64,000 nt of DNA from Afipia sp. (GTDB lineage: Bacteria; Pseudomonadota; Alphaproteobacteria; Rhizobiales; Xanthobacteraceae): positions 62,001-126,000 of the forward strand of contig JAFKEQ010000003.1 of NCBI GenBank assembly GCA_017308575.1, in the 5' to 3' direction. Numbering within the stretch: the first letter of the stretch is position 1; each line of letters starts with the position of its first letter. Made by a program: the position numbers and the translations under genes. Below the pieces are notes generated by a model. That model was not told the origin of the DNA. It worked only from the letters and a program-made list of their open reading frames with translations, and made no database searches. Below are positions 34,348-42,511 of this stretch, in pieces.

Positions 34348-34827
34348 TTGACCACCGTCTACGATTTTGCGGCCACGACTCTCGACGGCAAGGATCAGCC
34401 GCTGAAAGCGTTCGAGGGCAAGGTGCTGCTGATCGTCAACACCGCGAGCGCCTGCGGATTCACGCCGCAATACGCGCAGCTCGAGGCGTTGCAGCGGGCC
34501 TATGGTCCGCGCGGTTTTGCGGTGCTCGGCTTTCCGTGCAACCAGTTCGGCGGTCAGGAGCCGGGCACGGCGAACGAGATCGCGGAATTCTGCGCGACGA
34601 AATACGACGTCACGTTTCCGATGTTCGGCAAGATCGACGTCAACGGCGACCATGCGCTGCCGCTGTTCGATTACCTCAAGAGCGAGAGGCCCGGCGTGCT
34701 GGGCTCCAAGGCGATCAAGTGGAATTTCACCAAGTTTCTGGTGGACCGCAGCGGCAAGGTCGTGGCGCGCCACGGCTCGACCACCGCGCCGCAGGCGCTG
34801 GCTGTGGAGATTGAAAAGCTCCTGTAA
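34348..34827 (+). CDS. Glutathione peroxidase (Cys type)
   Basis: A 159-residue thioredoxin-fold peroxidase that reduces hydroperoxides. Seen: NTASACGFTPQY with the active Cys36, then GFPCNQFGGQEPG with the catalytic Gln, and WNFTKFLVDRSGKVV with the Trp of the triad. The second Cys in FPCNQF suggests a thioredoxin-dependent type. The start is most likely the TTG at 34348: GGAGGAAAGAT sits just before it, and the 159-residue length is usual for the family. The ATG at 34294 falls inside a repeat and would add 18 atypical residues. Confidence 0.92.
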   Translation: MTTVYDFAATTLDGKDQPLKAFEGKVLLIVNTASACGFTPQYAQLEALQRAYGPRGFAVLGFPCNQFGGQEPGTANEIAEFCATKYDVTFPMFGKIDVNGDHALPLFDYLKSERPGVLGSKAIKWNFTKFLVDRSGKVVARHGSTTAPQALAVEIEKLL

Positions 34828-34872
34828 AGAGAGCGTGTGATTCGAGACCTTGGATAGATCAGGATACAGACC

Positions 34873-35112
34873 ATGAGCCAACTGCCCGACCGCCTCTCCA
34901 CCGATCCCCGCAGCCCGTATTACAATGCGGAAGTGCTGTCGCGCGATGTCGGCATCCGCTTCAAGGGCGCAGAGAAGAACAATGTCGAGGAGTATTGCGT
35001 CAGCGAAGGCTGGATTCGCGTCACCGCCGGTAATGCCAAGGACCGCTACGGCAATCCGCTGACCATCAAGCTGACCGGGCCGGTCGAGCCGTATTTCCGC
35101 GACGAGAAGTAG
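34873..35112 (+). CDS. DUF3297 family protein
   Basis: A 79-residue soluble protein: MSQLPDRLSTDPRSPYYNAEVLSRDVGIRFKG ... VEEYCVSEGWIRVTAGNAKDRYGNPLTIKLTGPVEPYF. It matches what I know of the DUF3297 family, which is widespread in Proteobacteria and of unknown function. It follows the glutathione peroxidase gene by 45 bases in the same direction, so the two may be cotranscribed. A family E repeat begins 23 bases after its stop. Confidence 0.82.
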   Translation: MSQLPDRLSTDPRSPYYNAEVLSRDVGIRFKGAEKNNVEEYCVSEGWIRVTAGNAKDRYGNPLTIKLTGPVEPYFRDEK

Positions 35113-35135
35113 CGGTCCCTGCGTCGCCATCTTGT

Positions 35136-35222
35136 GTCATGCCCGGGCTTGTCCCGGGCATCCCGATGAATAGGGCATGTGCTCAAGGCATCGGGATCAC
35201 CGGCACAAGGCCGGTGATGACA
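35136..35222. repeat. Interspersed palindromic repeat, family E, copy 1
   Basis: GTCATGCCCGGGCTTGTCCCGGGCATCC at the left and CCGGCACAAGGCCGGTGATGAC at the right. Each arm is itself a hairpin (CCCGGG-CTTGT-CCCGGG). The second copy is at 46570. Confidence 0.85.
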
Positions 35223-35275
35223 ATCGCAATTGTTGATGGACGTGTTGCCCCTGCGATAGTCTTACGGCTGCAACG

Positions 35276-35410
35276 TCACGGCGTGACGATATAATAGCCG
35301 CCGACCACCAGAATGAGGGCGAGCACGACGATCACGCCGAGCACGGCCGCGATGATCGCGCCGAGCCCGTGCGAGTTCAGCCAGTTCTGTAAGGAGCGCC
35401 CCGGATTCAT
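35276..35410 (-). CDS. Small single-helix membrane protein (44 residues)
   Basis: A short frame read as MNPGRSLQNWLNSHGLG, then a long hydrophobic stretch of about 24 residues (AIIAAVLGVIVVLALILVV), then GGYYIVTP. A clear single membrane helix with a polar N-terminal side. It is preceded by no strong ribosome site, but the composition and the neat stop after the helix suggest a real small membrane protein. It lies 50 bases after the DUF2188-like gene on the same strand. The function is unknown. Confidence 0.55.
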   Translation of the reverse strand: MNPGRSLQNWLNSHGLGAIIAAVLGVIVVLALILVVGGYYIVTP

Positions 35411-35460
35411 GCGGGCTTTCTAGACGGCGCGAAGACGCGTGGCAATCGGCGGGCGCCGTT

Positions 35461-35712
35461 TCACGGCGCTTTCTTGTCCACCACCTCGGTGACCGGGCGG
35501 TCGTTGCCCGCGGCGGTTTCCGAGCGCCAGTTGCCCTGGCCGTCCTCATACTGGATTTCCTCGGTACGGCCGGGCACGCGTTGCTCGTTGGCGGCGCGGG
35601 TCGCCGCGGCATGCGCCGCCTCGCGGGTCGGATAGGTTTCCGAGAAAACGCCGTTGAACTTGTAGGCCCATCCGCCGTCGTGCTCGACCACTTCGTAAAC
35701 CACCTTGACCAT
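35461..35712 (-). CDS. DUF2188-like protein
   Basis: An 83-residue protein with VYEVVEHDGGWAYKFNGVFSETYPTREAAHAAATRAANEQ, the pattern of the DUF2188 family (short proteins with a conserved GGW and an Ala-rich helix), whose role is not known. The C-terminal 30 residues are polar. It is followed on the same strand by the small membrane protein. Confidence 0.75.
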   Translation of the reverse strand: MVKVVYEVVEHDGGWAYKFNGVFSETYPTREAAHAAATRAANEQRVPGRTEEIQYEDGQGNWRSETAAGNDRPVTEVVDKKAP

Positions 35713-35890
35713 GCCGAGACCCCTGATGTCTGCGTTGATTCCTGCCGATTGCCGCCTGTTTTAACGCTTCAGCGGCATGCGGCGTTCCGCGGAAGGATGA
35801 TGGTAACCCCTCTGTGGTTTGCCATGACGGCTTCACGCAAACCATTGTATGGAATCATATGGCCGTCCCCGGCAGGAATGGAAGACCCCG

Positions 35891-37465
35891 ATGAACGCGG
35901 CAACTCCCGGCTATCTCCGTTCGCGCGGCATATTGACCGGCATCCTGATCGCGCTGCTGCTGGCATTGCTGCCGGTGGCGGTGTGGCTCGACCTGACAAC
36001 CCTCGGCGAGGCGGCGCTGCGGCGGCAGGCCACCGATCTCAACTCGCTGGTCACCAGCGTGCGCAGCTATTATGCCAGCAACGTGGTCGGCCGCATTCTT
36101 GCGCATTCCGGCCAGACGCAGGTGATCCACAATTACGAGACCGTGCCCGGCGCGGTGCCGATCCCGGCGACGCTCTCGCTCGAACTCGGCAAGGTGATCA
36201 GCGAACAGCAGCAGAACATCGTCTATCGCTTCGTCTCGGACTATCCGTTCAAAAACCGCACGCCGCACCAGCTCGACGCCTTCGAGACAAACGCGCTCGC
36301 CAGCCTGCGCGCCAATCCGGATCAGAAGATCGAGGACGCCTCGCATTCGCTGTTCAGCGACCGGGTGCGCCTCGTCGCGCCGATCGTCATGGGCGCGGCC
36401 TGCGTCAGTTGTCACAACTCGCATCCCGAGAGTCCGAAGACGGACTGGAAGGTCGGCGACGTGCGCGGCATTCAGGAGGTCATTATCGCGCAGCCGATCG
36501 CGGCGAATATCTTCTCGTTCAAATATCTGCTCGCCTACTTCGCGCTGACCGCGATCTGCGGCGTGTCGTTCCTCGCCATGCAGCGCCGCCAGTCGCTGCA
36601 GATCATGGGCATGAACAGGGAGCTTGAGGCCAACAACGACTTTCTCGCCTCGCTCTCCATGAAGATATCGCGCTACATCTCGCCCCAGATCTACAAGAGC
36701 ATCTTCAGCGGCCAGAAGGATGTGACCATTCACACCGAGCGCAAGAAGCTGACGATCTTCTTCTCCGACATCCAGAACTTCACCGCGACCACCGAGCGCC
36801 TTCAGCCGGAAGCCATCACGCAGCTTCTCAACGAATACTTCACGGAAATGTCCGCCATCGCGCTGGCCCATGGCGGCACCATCGACAAGTTCATCGGCGA
36901 TGCGATGCTGATTTTCTTCGGAGATCCGGAGACCAAGGGCGAGCGGCTGGACGCGCAGGCGTGCCTGAAGATGGCGTGGGAAATGCAGCGCCGCCTGGTG
37001 GAGCTGAACGCGAAATGGCGCTCGGAAGGCATCGAGCAGCCGTTCAGGACGCGCATCGGCATCAATTCCGGCTATTGCAATGTCGGCAATTTCGGCAGCG
37101 CGGACCGCATGGACTACACGATCATCGGCGCGGAGGCGAACCTTGCTGCGCGGCTTCAGTCCATCGCCGAGCCGGGCCGTATCGTGGTCAGCTATGAAAC
37201 CTACGCGCTGGTGAGCGATGTGGTCGAGGCGCATCCGCTGCCGCCGATCACCATGAAGGGCATCAGCCGCGAGGTGGTCCCCTATGCGGTGGACAACCTG
37301 TCGGATGCGTCGGGCGCGAAGGGGAACGTGATGGTCGAGCGCGCGGCCGGGCTCGATTTCTATCTCGATCCGTCCCTGATCGACGAAAAAGAAGCCGCGC
37401 GCATCCGTGGCGTTCTCGCCGATGCGCTGGCCGCGCTGGACCGGCGCAAGCCGGCGGGGGCGTAG
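35891..37465 (+). CDS. Class III adenylate cyclase with periplasmic CXXCH (haem-type) sensor domain
   Basis: A 524-residue inner-membrane protein. A first helix at about 14-35, a periplasmic Tll0287-like (DUF3365) domain of about 170 residues that ends with CVSCH (residues 171-175), a c-type haem-binding motif, then a second helix (about 214-235) and a cytosolic class III cyclase domain (about 285-465). Cyclase residues seen: metal Asp in FFSDIQNF, FIGDAMLIFF, substrate Lys in TIDKFIGDA, MDYTIIGAEANLAARLQ with the transition-state Asn and Arg. It should make cAMP in response to a redox or ligand signal at the haem. The ATG at 35891 is chosen as it opens directly before the first helix. Confidence 0.88.
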   Translation: MNAATPGYLRSRGILTGILIALLLALLPVAVWLDLTTLGEAALRRQATDLNSLVTSVRSYYASNVVGRILAHSGQTQVIHNYETVPGAVPIPATLSLELGKVISEQQQNIVYRFVSDYPFKNRTPHQLDAFETNALASLRANPDQKIEDASHSLFSDRVRLVAPIVMGAACVSCHNSHPESPKTDWKVGDVRGIQEVIIAQPIAANIFSFKYLLAYFALTAICGVSFLAMQRRQSLQIMGMNRELEANNDFLASLSMKISRYISPQIYKSIFSGQKDVTIHTERKKLTIFFSDIQNFTATTERLQPEAITQLLNEYFTEMSAIALAHGGTIDKFIGDAMLIFFGDPETKGERLDAQACLKMAWEMQRRLVELNAKWRSEGIEQPFRTRIGINSGYCNVGNFGSADRMDYTIIGAEANLAARLQSIAEPGRIVVSYETYALVSDVVEAHPLPPITMKGISREVVPYAVDNLSDASGAKGNVMVERAAGLDFYLDPSLIDEKEAARIRGVLADALAALDRRKPAGA

Positions 37466-37516
37466 CTTCGTGAGATATTCCGCGGTCAGGTTACAAATGA
37501 GCCGGATGCGCATTCC

Positions 37517-38137
37517 ATGACGCCCCGTTATCCCAAGCAGCAGTTATGGTTTCCTTGCGGACGATACTTTCTGCGCACGATCAAGCGGGAAGATGCATCC
37601 GATCGCTGGGGCGAGTGGCTGTCGGACCCGTGGATGGTCCACGTTCTGAACGTCGCACCCCGCACACTCTCGAAGAATGAGATCGCCGATTACATCCGAA
37701 GCTTCGACCAGCGGGAGAGGCTGCTTCTCGGCATTTTCGAGCGCGGCACGCGCGCGCATGTCGGGTTTTATCGTTTCGATATCGACCATGAACGCCGCGA
37801 AGCGTTGATCAACGCCATCATCGGCGAATCGAGCCATCGGAATTCCGGTGCGACGGTGCTGACGGGCATCCCCGTGATCCAGCATCTCTTTACTGCGTTG
37901 AAGCTGGAACGGATCAACGCCTCGGTTCTCGAGCGCAACACGATGACGATGGACTATATGCTCAAGCTCGGCTGGCAGCGGGATGACGGTCCCGCAACGA
38001 CGATGCCGTCTCAGACGGACGGCACGGCGCTGACGTGCCGTCATCTGGTTTGGACAGCGGATGCTTTTCGCGCCTTCATGGCCACGCCGCTGGGGCAGCG
38101 CCTTCGCAGGCAGATCGAGAGCGATGGAAAGCGTTAG
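37517..38137 (+). CDS. GNAT-family N-acetyltransferase
   Basis: A 206-residue protein of the RimJ/RimL-like acetyltransferase type (Acetyltransf_3 pattern). Seen: LRTIKREDASDRWGEWLSDPWMVHVLN near the N-terminus, GFYRFDIDHERREALINAII, and the C-terminal LKLERINASVLERNTMTMDYMLKLGWQRD, which is where these enzymes contact acetyl-CoA and substrate. The substrate is unknown. Its last four bases overlap the end of the convergent beta-barrel gene. Confidence 0.8.
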   Translation: MTPRYPKQQLWFPCGRYFLRTIKREDASDRWGEWLSDPWMVHVLNVAPRTLSKNEIADYIRSFDQRERLLLGIFERGTRAHVGFYRFDIDHERREALINAIIGESSHRNSGATVLTGIPVIQHLFTALKLERINASVLERNTMTMDYMLKLGWQRDDGPATTMPSQTDGTALTCRHLVWTADAFRAFMATPLGQRLRRQIESDGKR

Positions 38138-38931
38138 TAACGGGCGACAATCGAACCTGCCGTGAACCGATAGTTCACACCGACTTTAACGACGTCGATA
38201 TCCTGACGAACTCGAAGCGGCGTCGGCCCCACGGCATTGGGATCGGAGATCGACAGGGTTTTCTGATCGAACCCGTAGTGAACGTATTCAATGAAGGCCG
38301 ACCAGTTCGACGCGAACGCCCATTCGATGCCTGCACCGGCGACCCAGCCAACCCGGTTGAAACTTCCGGCAGGATTACAGGCGACGAAGCCGCCGGACTG
38401 GCAAAAACCGCCTCCGGTCGCGGTGAAGTTGCTGAGGCTGTAGCGGTCATGCGCGAAACCGACGCCGCCCTTGCCATAGAGCAGGACGTTGTCCCAGGCA
38501 TAGCCGACCCGCCCGCTCAGGCTGGCGAGCCAATCCGTGCGGGTATGAATCTGAGCCGGGCCGGGATTCTTGTTTCCGAAAAACGGATCGTCCACCGTTC
38601 CCTTGATGTTGGTGCCGGAGAAATCGCCTGCGAGGCCCACGACCCAGGCATTGGCAAACTGATAGTCGCAGCCAAGCTGAACGCCGCCGAGCACCGATGT
38701 ATCGCCTTCGATATCAAATGCGCCGTTCACGCTCATGACGCCCGGGACGTCTGTGACGTTGGTTTTGCTCCAGCCGGCTCCGACATGGCCGCCCGCATAA
38801 CAGCCGGTCCAGTTATGGGTCCGGGCGGTCGCCGCAGGTGCCTTGACGAAAGAGCGGGGAGCAAGATCGGCCGCTGATGCCGCCGTCGCAAACGCAACGA
38901 TAGCCGTCCCTGCCAGCAAAAACGCCTTCAT
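38134..38931 (-). CDS. Outer-membrane beta-barrel protein, Omp25/RopB-like
   Basis: A 265-residue surface protein. Signal peptide MKAFLLAGTAIVAFATAASAADL, then a small eight-stranded beta-barrel pattern: NWTGCYAGGHVGAGWSKT, GVQLGCDYQFANAWVVGLAGDF, SGRVGYAWDNVLLYGKGGVGFAHDRY, WVAGAGIEWAFASNWSAFIEYVHY, and the end VKVGVNYRFTAGSIVARY with a terminal aromatic residue. Such Omp25/31-type proteins are abundant in rhizobia and relatives and may act in envelope stability. TTTGGAG precedes the ATG at 38931. Convergent with the GNAT gene. Confidence 0.9.
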   Translation of the reverse strand: MKAFLLAGTAIVAFATAASAADLAPRSFVKAPAATARTHNWTGCYAGGHVGAGWSKTNVTDVPGVMSVNGAFDIEGDTSVLGGVQLGCDYQFANAWVVGLAGDFSGTNIKGTVDDPFFGNKNPGPAQIHTRTDWLASLSGRVGYAWDNVLLYGKGGVGFAHDRYSLSNFTATGGGFCQSGGFVACNPAGSFNRVGWVAGAGIEWAFASNWSAFIEYVHYGFDQKTLSISDPNAVGPTPLRVRQDIDVVKVGVNYRFTAGSIVARY

Positions 38932-39085
38932 GGAAATCTCCAAAAAAAGAAATAAAATAACCGCAGCTTTAATAGCTCAAGTCTCTTTTGATAGCCCAAG
39001 TCTGTGGGCTTGGCTGTGCCGCAGAAGCCACATCGGGGCCGTCGAAGTCGGCTTTCGGAAGCGGGGGCGAGGGAGGAGTTAATTA

Positions 39086-39206
39086 CGTCGTCCCGGCGCA
39101 GGCCGGGACCCATCACCCCTGTAAAAATATTTGCAAAGATCGGCTCGACTTCTTGTCTCGATTGAGAGGTTAGTGGTTATGGGTCCCGGCCTGCGCCGGG
39201 ACGACA
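39086..39206. repeat. Interspersed palindromic repeat, family A, copy 2
   Basis: CGTCGTCCCGGCGCAGGCCGGGACCCAT at the left, GGGTCCCGGCCTGCGCCGGGACGAC at the right, with a middle that also occurs in related form in copies 3 and 5 (…GGTTATGGGTCCC). Confidence 0.9.
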
Positions 39207-39243
39207 CGTTGAGGGATCGTGCTCCGTTCGACGTGATGGAGAG

Positions 39244-40119
39244 CTAACCCACCTCCCGCAGCACGCCCTCGACGATCTTGCGTTCTTCGGCCGTCAGCGG
39301 CGTCTGCGGCGGCACCGGATCGCCGACGTCGTAGCCTTGGCTCTGAAGCCCGGCCTTGATGCAGGCGGCAAGGTTGAACCGCGCGAACACTTCATTGACG
39401 CGCCACAGCTTCTTCTGCAGCGGAATGGCGTCATTCCATTTCCCGGCCTTGCACAGCTCATAAAGCTGCACGCTCTGGCGCGGCACGATGCAGGCCGGGC
39501 CCGCCATCCAGCCTTTGCCGCCGATCAGCATCACCGCCGCCGGAATATGCGCCGAGGCCGCGAACACCTGCATGTCGTCGCCGCAGCGGTTGATGATCGA
39601 GAGCAGGCGGCCGGTGTTGTTGGACGCATCCTTGATGCCGACGATGCGCGGATGGGTCGCGAGCCGCGCGATGACATCGAGGGTGAGGTCCGAGCGCTGG
39701 AAATTCGGATTGGTGTAGATCACCACCGGAATGTCGACGGCGTCGGCGATGGCGCGGAAATACGCTTCCACCTGCGCATCCTTGATCGGAAAGTACGCTT
39801 CGAGGATGGCGAGGATGCCGTCCACGCCGAGCGCCTGATAGGCTTTGGCCTGCGCCACCGCATCGGCGATGGAGGTGGAGGCGACGCCCGCCAGCACCGG
39901 CACGCGCCTTGCCGCGGCGTCCACGGTCGCCTTCACCACGGCGGTGCGCTGCTCGCTGCCGAGATAGGCGAACTCGCCGGTGGAGCCGAGCGGCGTCAGC
40001 CCATGCACGCCCGCCTTGATCAGATCGTCGCAGAGCTTGCCCAGCACGTCGGTCTTGATGCGCCCGTCGGCTGTGATTGGTGAGGCGAGGTAGGGGAATA
40101 CACCGTGGAAGTTCGTCAT
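39244..40119 (-). CDS. Dihydrodipicolinate synthase/N-acetylneuraminate lyase family aldolase
   Basis: A 291-residue class I aldolase of the DapA superfamily. The Schiff-base Lys163 (VGIKDASNN) and the active-site Tyr135 (VIYTNPNF) are present, as is GSTGEFAYL in place of the usual GTTGE(S/A) loop. The family covers DapA, sialic-acid lyase, KDG aldolase and dehydratases; an isolated gene such as this one, distant from DapA in its motif, is more likely a catabolic member than the lysine enzyme. Start at 40119 (MTNFHG) is chosen; a GTG at 40155 is in frame. Neither has a strong ribosome site. Confidence 0.83.
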   Translation of the reverse strand: MTNFHGVFPYLASPITADGRIKTDVLGKLCDDLIKAGVHGLTPLGSTGEFAYLGSEQRTAVVKATVDAAARRVPVLAGVASTSIADAVAQAKAYQALGVDGILAILEAYFPIKDAQVEAYFRAIADAVDIPVVIYTNPNFQRSDLTLDVIARLATHPRIVGIKDASNNTGRLLSIINRCGDDMQVFAASAHIPAAVMLIGGKGWMAGPACIVPRQSVQLYELCKAGKWNDAIPLQKKLWRVNEVFARFNLAACIKAGLQSQGYDVGDPVPPQTPLTAEERKIVEGVLREVG

Positions 40120-40408
40120 GGGTCGGATCACTCGTGATGCGTCGCTCAGTGGCACAGGTTAACGATTGAAGCGCGTTTGGCGCGCCCGCATGGAGTCACG
40201 CAGCCTCATCTGGACATGGTTTTCGGGTGCGACACAAGATGTCGATGCGTGAATCGGCGTGCGTGGTATGAATCTCTGATTCGGGCGCGTTTCGTTCTGC
40301 GCGCGTTCCAAAGCTTAAGATCGCGCAACCTTTGGCGCGCAGAGCCGTCGCGTTATGGGACAGTTCGTGCGGACTGCAGGACAGGCGCGGAAGAAAAGCG
40401 AGGCGGAC

Positions 40409-40747
40409 ATGATGAAGCGGATGATTTGCGTGGGCGTGCTGTCGATGATGGCCACTGCCGCGCTGGCGCAGGACGTGCCGGGCATCGAGATCTGCACCGC
40501 CGAGAAGACCATGGAGCGGCGCACCGGCTGTCTGCAGAGCAATGTCAATTTTCTCAAGAGCGCGCTGACCAAGGCGTCGCTGGATCAGCAGCAGAAACTG
40601 GACGCCGCCAACCGCCAGATCGACGCGCTGAAGGCGGCGGTGATCGGCTTGCAGAAGCAGGTGGCGGATCTGCACGGACAGGTGCAGGCGCTCGGCAAGA
40701 AGCCTGATGCTGCGAAGGATGGGCCGAAGGCTCCGGCTGCGAAGTGA
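40409..40747 (+). CDS. Exported small coiled-coil protein, function unknown
   Basis: A 112-residue protein with a signal peptide (MMKRMICVGVLSMMATAALAQ), a short segment with two Cys (ICTAEKTMERRTGCLQSN) and a long helix with heptad-like spacing (LKSALTKASLDQQQKLDAANRQIDALKAAVIGLQKQVADLHGQV). The tail is Lys/Ala/Pro-rich. It probably lies in the periplasm. GAGGCGGAC precedes the ATG. The next gene overlaps its stop (GTGA). Confidence 0.75.
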   Translation: MMKRMICVGVLSMMATAALAQDVPGIEICTAEKTMERRTGCLQSNVNFLKSALTKASLDQQQKLDAANRQIDALKAAVIGLQKQVADLHGQVQALGKKPDAAKDGPKAPAAK

Positions 40748-41109
40748 CGCGGACTGCGAAAGCAAAGACGGTGGCGGCGAAGACGAAGCCACGCACAAAG
40801 AAGATCAAGCCCGTCGCCTTCGTCTATGTGCTCGGCTGCTGCCACAAGGGCCGCTGGCTGTCCTATGTCGGCTGGACCAACGATGTCGCGCAGCGCCTTG
40901 CCAAACACAACAACGGCACCGGCGCGCGCACCACGCGCGGACGGACCTGGACCTTGCTGCACACCGAAGGCTTCGCCACGCGCAATGAGGCCATGAGCCG
41001 CGAATGGCATCTCAAGCGCGACCGGGTGTTTCGGAAGACGCTGATGGATGGGTTGAAAACCCAAGCCGTCATTGCGAGCCAACGGATCGGCGCAAGCGCC
41101 GTCCGATGA
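40744..41109 (+). CDS. GIY-YIG domain protein whose C-terminus is encoded by a repeat
   Basis: A 121-residue protein with the GIY-YIG nuclease core (FVYVLGCCHKGRWLSYVGWTNDVAQRLAKHNNGTGARTTRGRTWTLLH ... MSREWHLKRDRVFRK), here in the variant YVL...YVG. Short UPF0213/YhbQ-like members may act on nucleic acids in repair; activity is not proven. It starts with a GTG that overlaps the stop of the gene before. The last 13 codons and the double stop TGATAA belong to the family B repeat at 41068, so the original end of the protein was probably replaced or extended by the repeat. Confidence 0.82.
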   Translation: MTRTAKAKTVAAKTKPRTKKIKPVAFVYVLGCCHKGRWLSYVGWTNDVAQRLAKHNNGTGARTTRGRTWTLLHTEGFATRNEAMSREWHLKRDRVFRKTLMDGLKTQAVIASQRIGASAVR

Positions 41110-41184
41110 TAAACTCCGCGAAGCAATCCACGGCTAATCTGCCGAAAGCTGGATTGCTTCGTCGCTTACGCTCCTCGCAATGAC
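41068..41184. repeat. Interspersed palindromic repeat, family B (long form), copy 3
   Basis: GTCATTGCGAGCCAACGG ... GATGATAAACTCCGCGAAGCAATCCA ... TGGATTGCTTCGTCGCTTACGCTCCTCGCAATGAC. The left part is shared with copy 5 (62401), which defines a longer subtype. It overlaps the 3' end of the GIY-YIG gene and ends 16 bases before the next gene. Confidence 0.92.
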
Positions 41185-41199
41185 GGAGTAGAGTAGGCC

Positions 41200-42159
41200 A
41201 TGACCCAAGCCACCGCGTCTCCCCTGATCATCGACGCCGCGCGGACCCGCGCCAGCCTGTCGTTCGACCGACTGATCCCGGCGCTGCGCGAGGCATTCGC
41301 CGCCGGGGCGGAGGTGCCGCTGCGCCACCATCATTTCATGCCGCAGCCGGATGGTTCGACCGCGACCATTCTCATCATGCCGGCGTGGCAGCGCTCGTTT
41401 ATCGGCATCAAGATCGTCACCATTTTTCCCGAGAACGGCAAGCGCGCGCTGCCGGGCCTGTTCTCCAGCTATCTGCTGTGCGACGGCGAGACCGGGCAGC
41501 ACATCGCGCTGATCGACGGCAACGAGATCACCTCGCGTCGCACGGCCGGCATCGCCGCGCTGGGCGCGGATTTTCTCGCGCGCAAGGATGCGCGCAAGCT
41601 GCTGGTCTGCGGCTCGGGGCGGATCGCCACGCTGCTGACCGGCGCGTTCCGCGCGGTGCGGCCGATCGAGAAGGTTGCGGTGTGGAATATCAATCCGGCG
41701 GGCGCGGCGCGGCTGGTGTTCGATCTGCGCGCGCAGGGGATCGATGCGGAGGTCGCGCCGGACCTCGAGCGCGCGGTGAAGGACGCGGACATCGTGAGCT
41801 GCGCGACGCTGGCCGCAAAGCCGATCATCAGGGGCGCGTGGCTGAAGCCGGGCGTGCATCTCGACCTGATCGGCAGCTTCACGCCGTTCATGCGCGAGGC
41901 GGACGACGAGGCGTTTCTGAAAGGGCATGTCTGGCTGGATACCTATGACGCGCTGAAGGAGTCCGGCGAACTGCTCGATCCGATCCGCGACGGCATCATT
42001 CGGGCCGAGGACATTCGCGGCTCGCTCGCACAGTTATGCCGGGGCGAGCGCAGGGGCCGCACCGACGACGGCGAAATCACCGTGTTCAAGGCGGTAGGCA
42101 CCGCGCTGTCGGACATCGCGGCGGCGGGGCTGGTGTATCGGGATTTGCAGAAGCAGTGA
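41200..42159 (+). CDS. Ornithine cyclodeaminase / mu-crystallin family protein
   Basis: A 319-residue NAD(P)-binding protein. The family includes ornithine cyclodeaminase, alanine dehydrogenase and pyrroline-2-carboxylate reductase. Seen: PLRHHHFMPQPDGSTATILIMPAW, GIKIVTIFPENGKRALPGLFSSYLLCDGETG, ALIDGNEITSRRTAGIAALGADFLAR, the dinucleotide motif LLVCGSGRIA (where GTGxQA is usual) and DLIGSFTPFMREAD. It is not possible to choose the substrate. It begins right after a family B repeat and ends before a family C repeat, so it is flanked by mobile-looking elements. Confidence 0.85.
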   Translation: MTQATASPLIIDAARTRASLSFDRLIPALREAFAAGAEVPLRHHHFMPQPDGSTATILIMPAWQRSFIGIKIVTIFPENGKRALPGLFSSYLLCDGETGQHIALIDGNEITSRRTAGIAALGADFLARKDARKLLVCGSGRIATLLTGAFRAVRPIEKVAVWNINPAGAARLVFDLRAQGIDAEVAPDLERAVKDADIVSCATLAAKPIIRGAWLKPGVHLDLIGSFTPFMREADDEAFLKGHVWLDTYDALKESGELLDPIRDGIIRAEDIRGSLAQLCRGERRGRTDDGEITVFKAVGTALSDIAAAGLVYRDLQKQ

Positions 42160-42165
42160 TTCTCC

Positions 42166-42321
42166 TGTCCCGGGCGCGATGCAACGCCATAAGCGCGTTT
42201 ACGCGCGTCTTCGCCGCGCTATGGCGTTGCTTCGCAGAACCGGGACCGTTGCGCGCACGATTTCAAGCGGTCCCGGCTCTGCGGAGCGGCATGAAGAATG
42301 CCGCACCGCGTCCGGGATACA
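42166..42321. repeat. Interspersed palindromic repeat, family C, copy 2
   Basis: TGTCCCGGGCGCGATGCAACGC ... CTTCGCAGAACCGGGACCGT ... GGTCCCGGCTCTGCGGAGCGGCAT ... ATGCCGCACCGCGTCCGGGATA. Opposite orientation to copy 1, and longer because of an extra CGCGTTTACGCG hairpin. Confidence 0.85.
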
Positions 42322-42399
42322 TGCGGCCCCGTATGCTCAAGCCTGCCCTGCATCCGCATGCTGGTCATCATGAAATCCGCACGCTAGGTTTTCCGCAAT

Positions 42400-42494
42400 C
42401 CTCATCCTGAGGAGCGGCTTGGCCGCGTCTCGAAGGATGAGGCAACAATCAACTCATGGTTCGAGACGCGCGAAGACGCGCCCCTCACCATGAG
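42400..42494. repeat. Interspersed palindromic repeat, family D, copy 2
   Basis: CCTCATCCTGAGGAGCGGCTT ... CGTCTCGAAGGATGAGG ... CTCATGGTTCGAGACGCG ... CCCCTCACCATGAG, matching the copy at 29629. It reaches to within 20 bases of the next gene and may supply part of its leader. Confidence 0.87.
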
Positions 42495-42511
42495 AAAAAC
42501 GGGAGGTCTTC

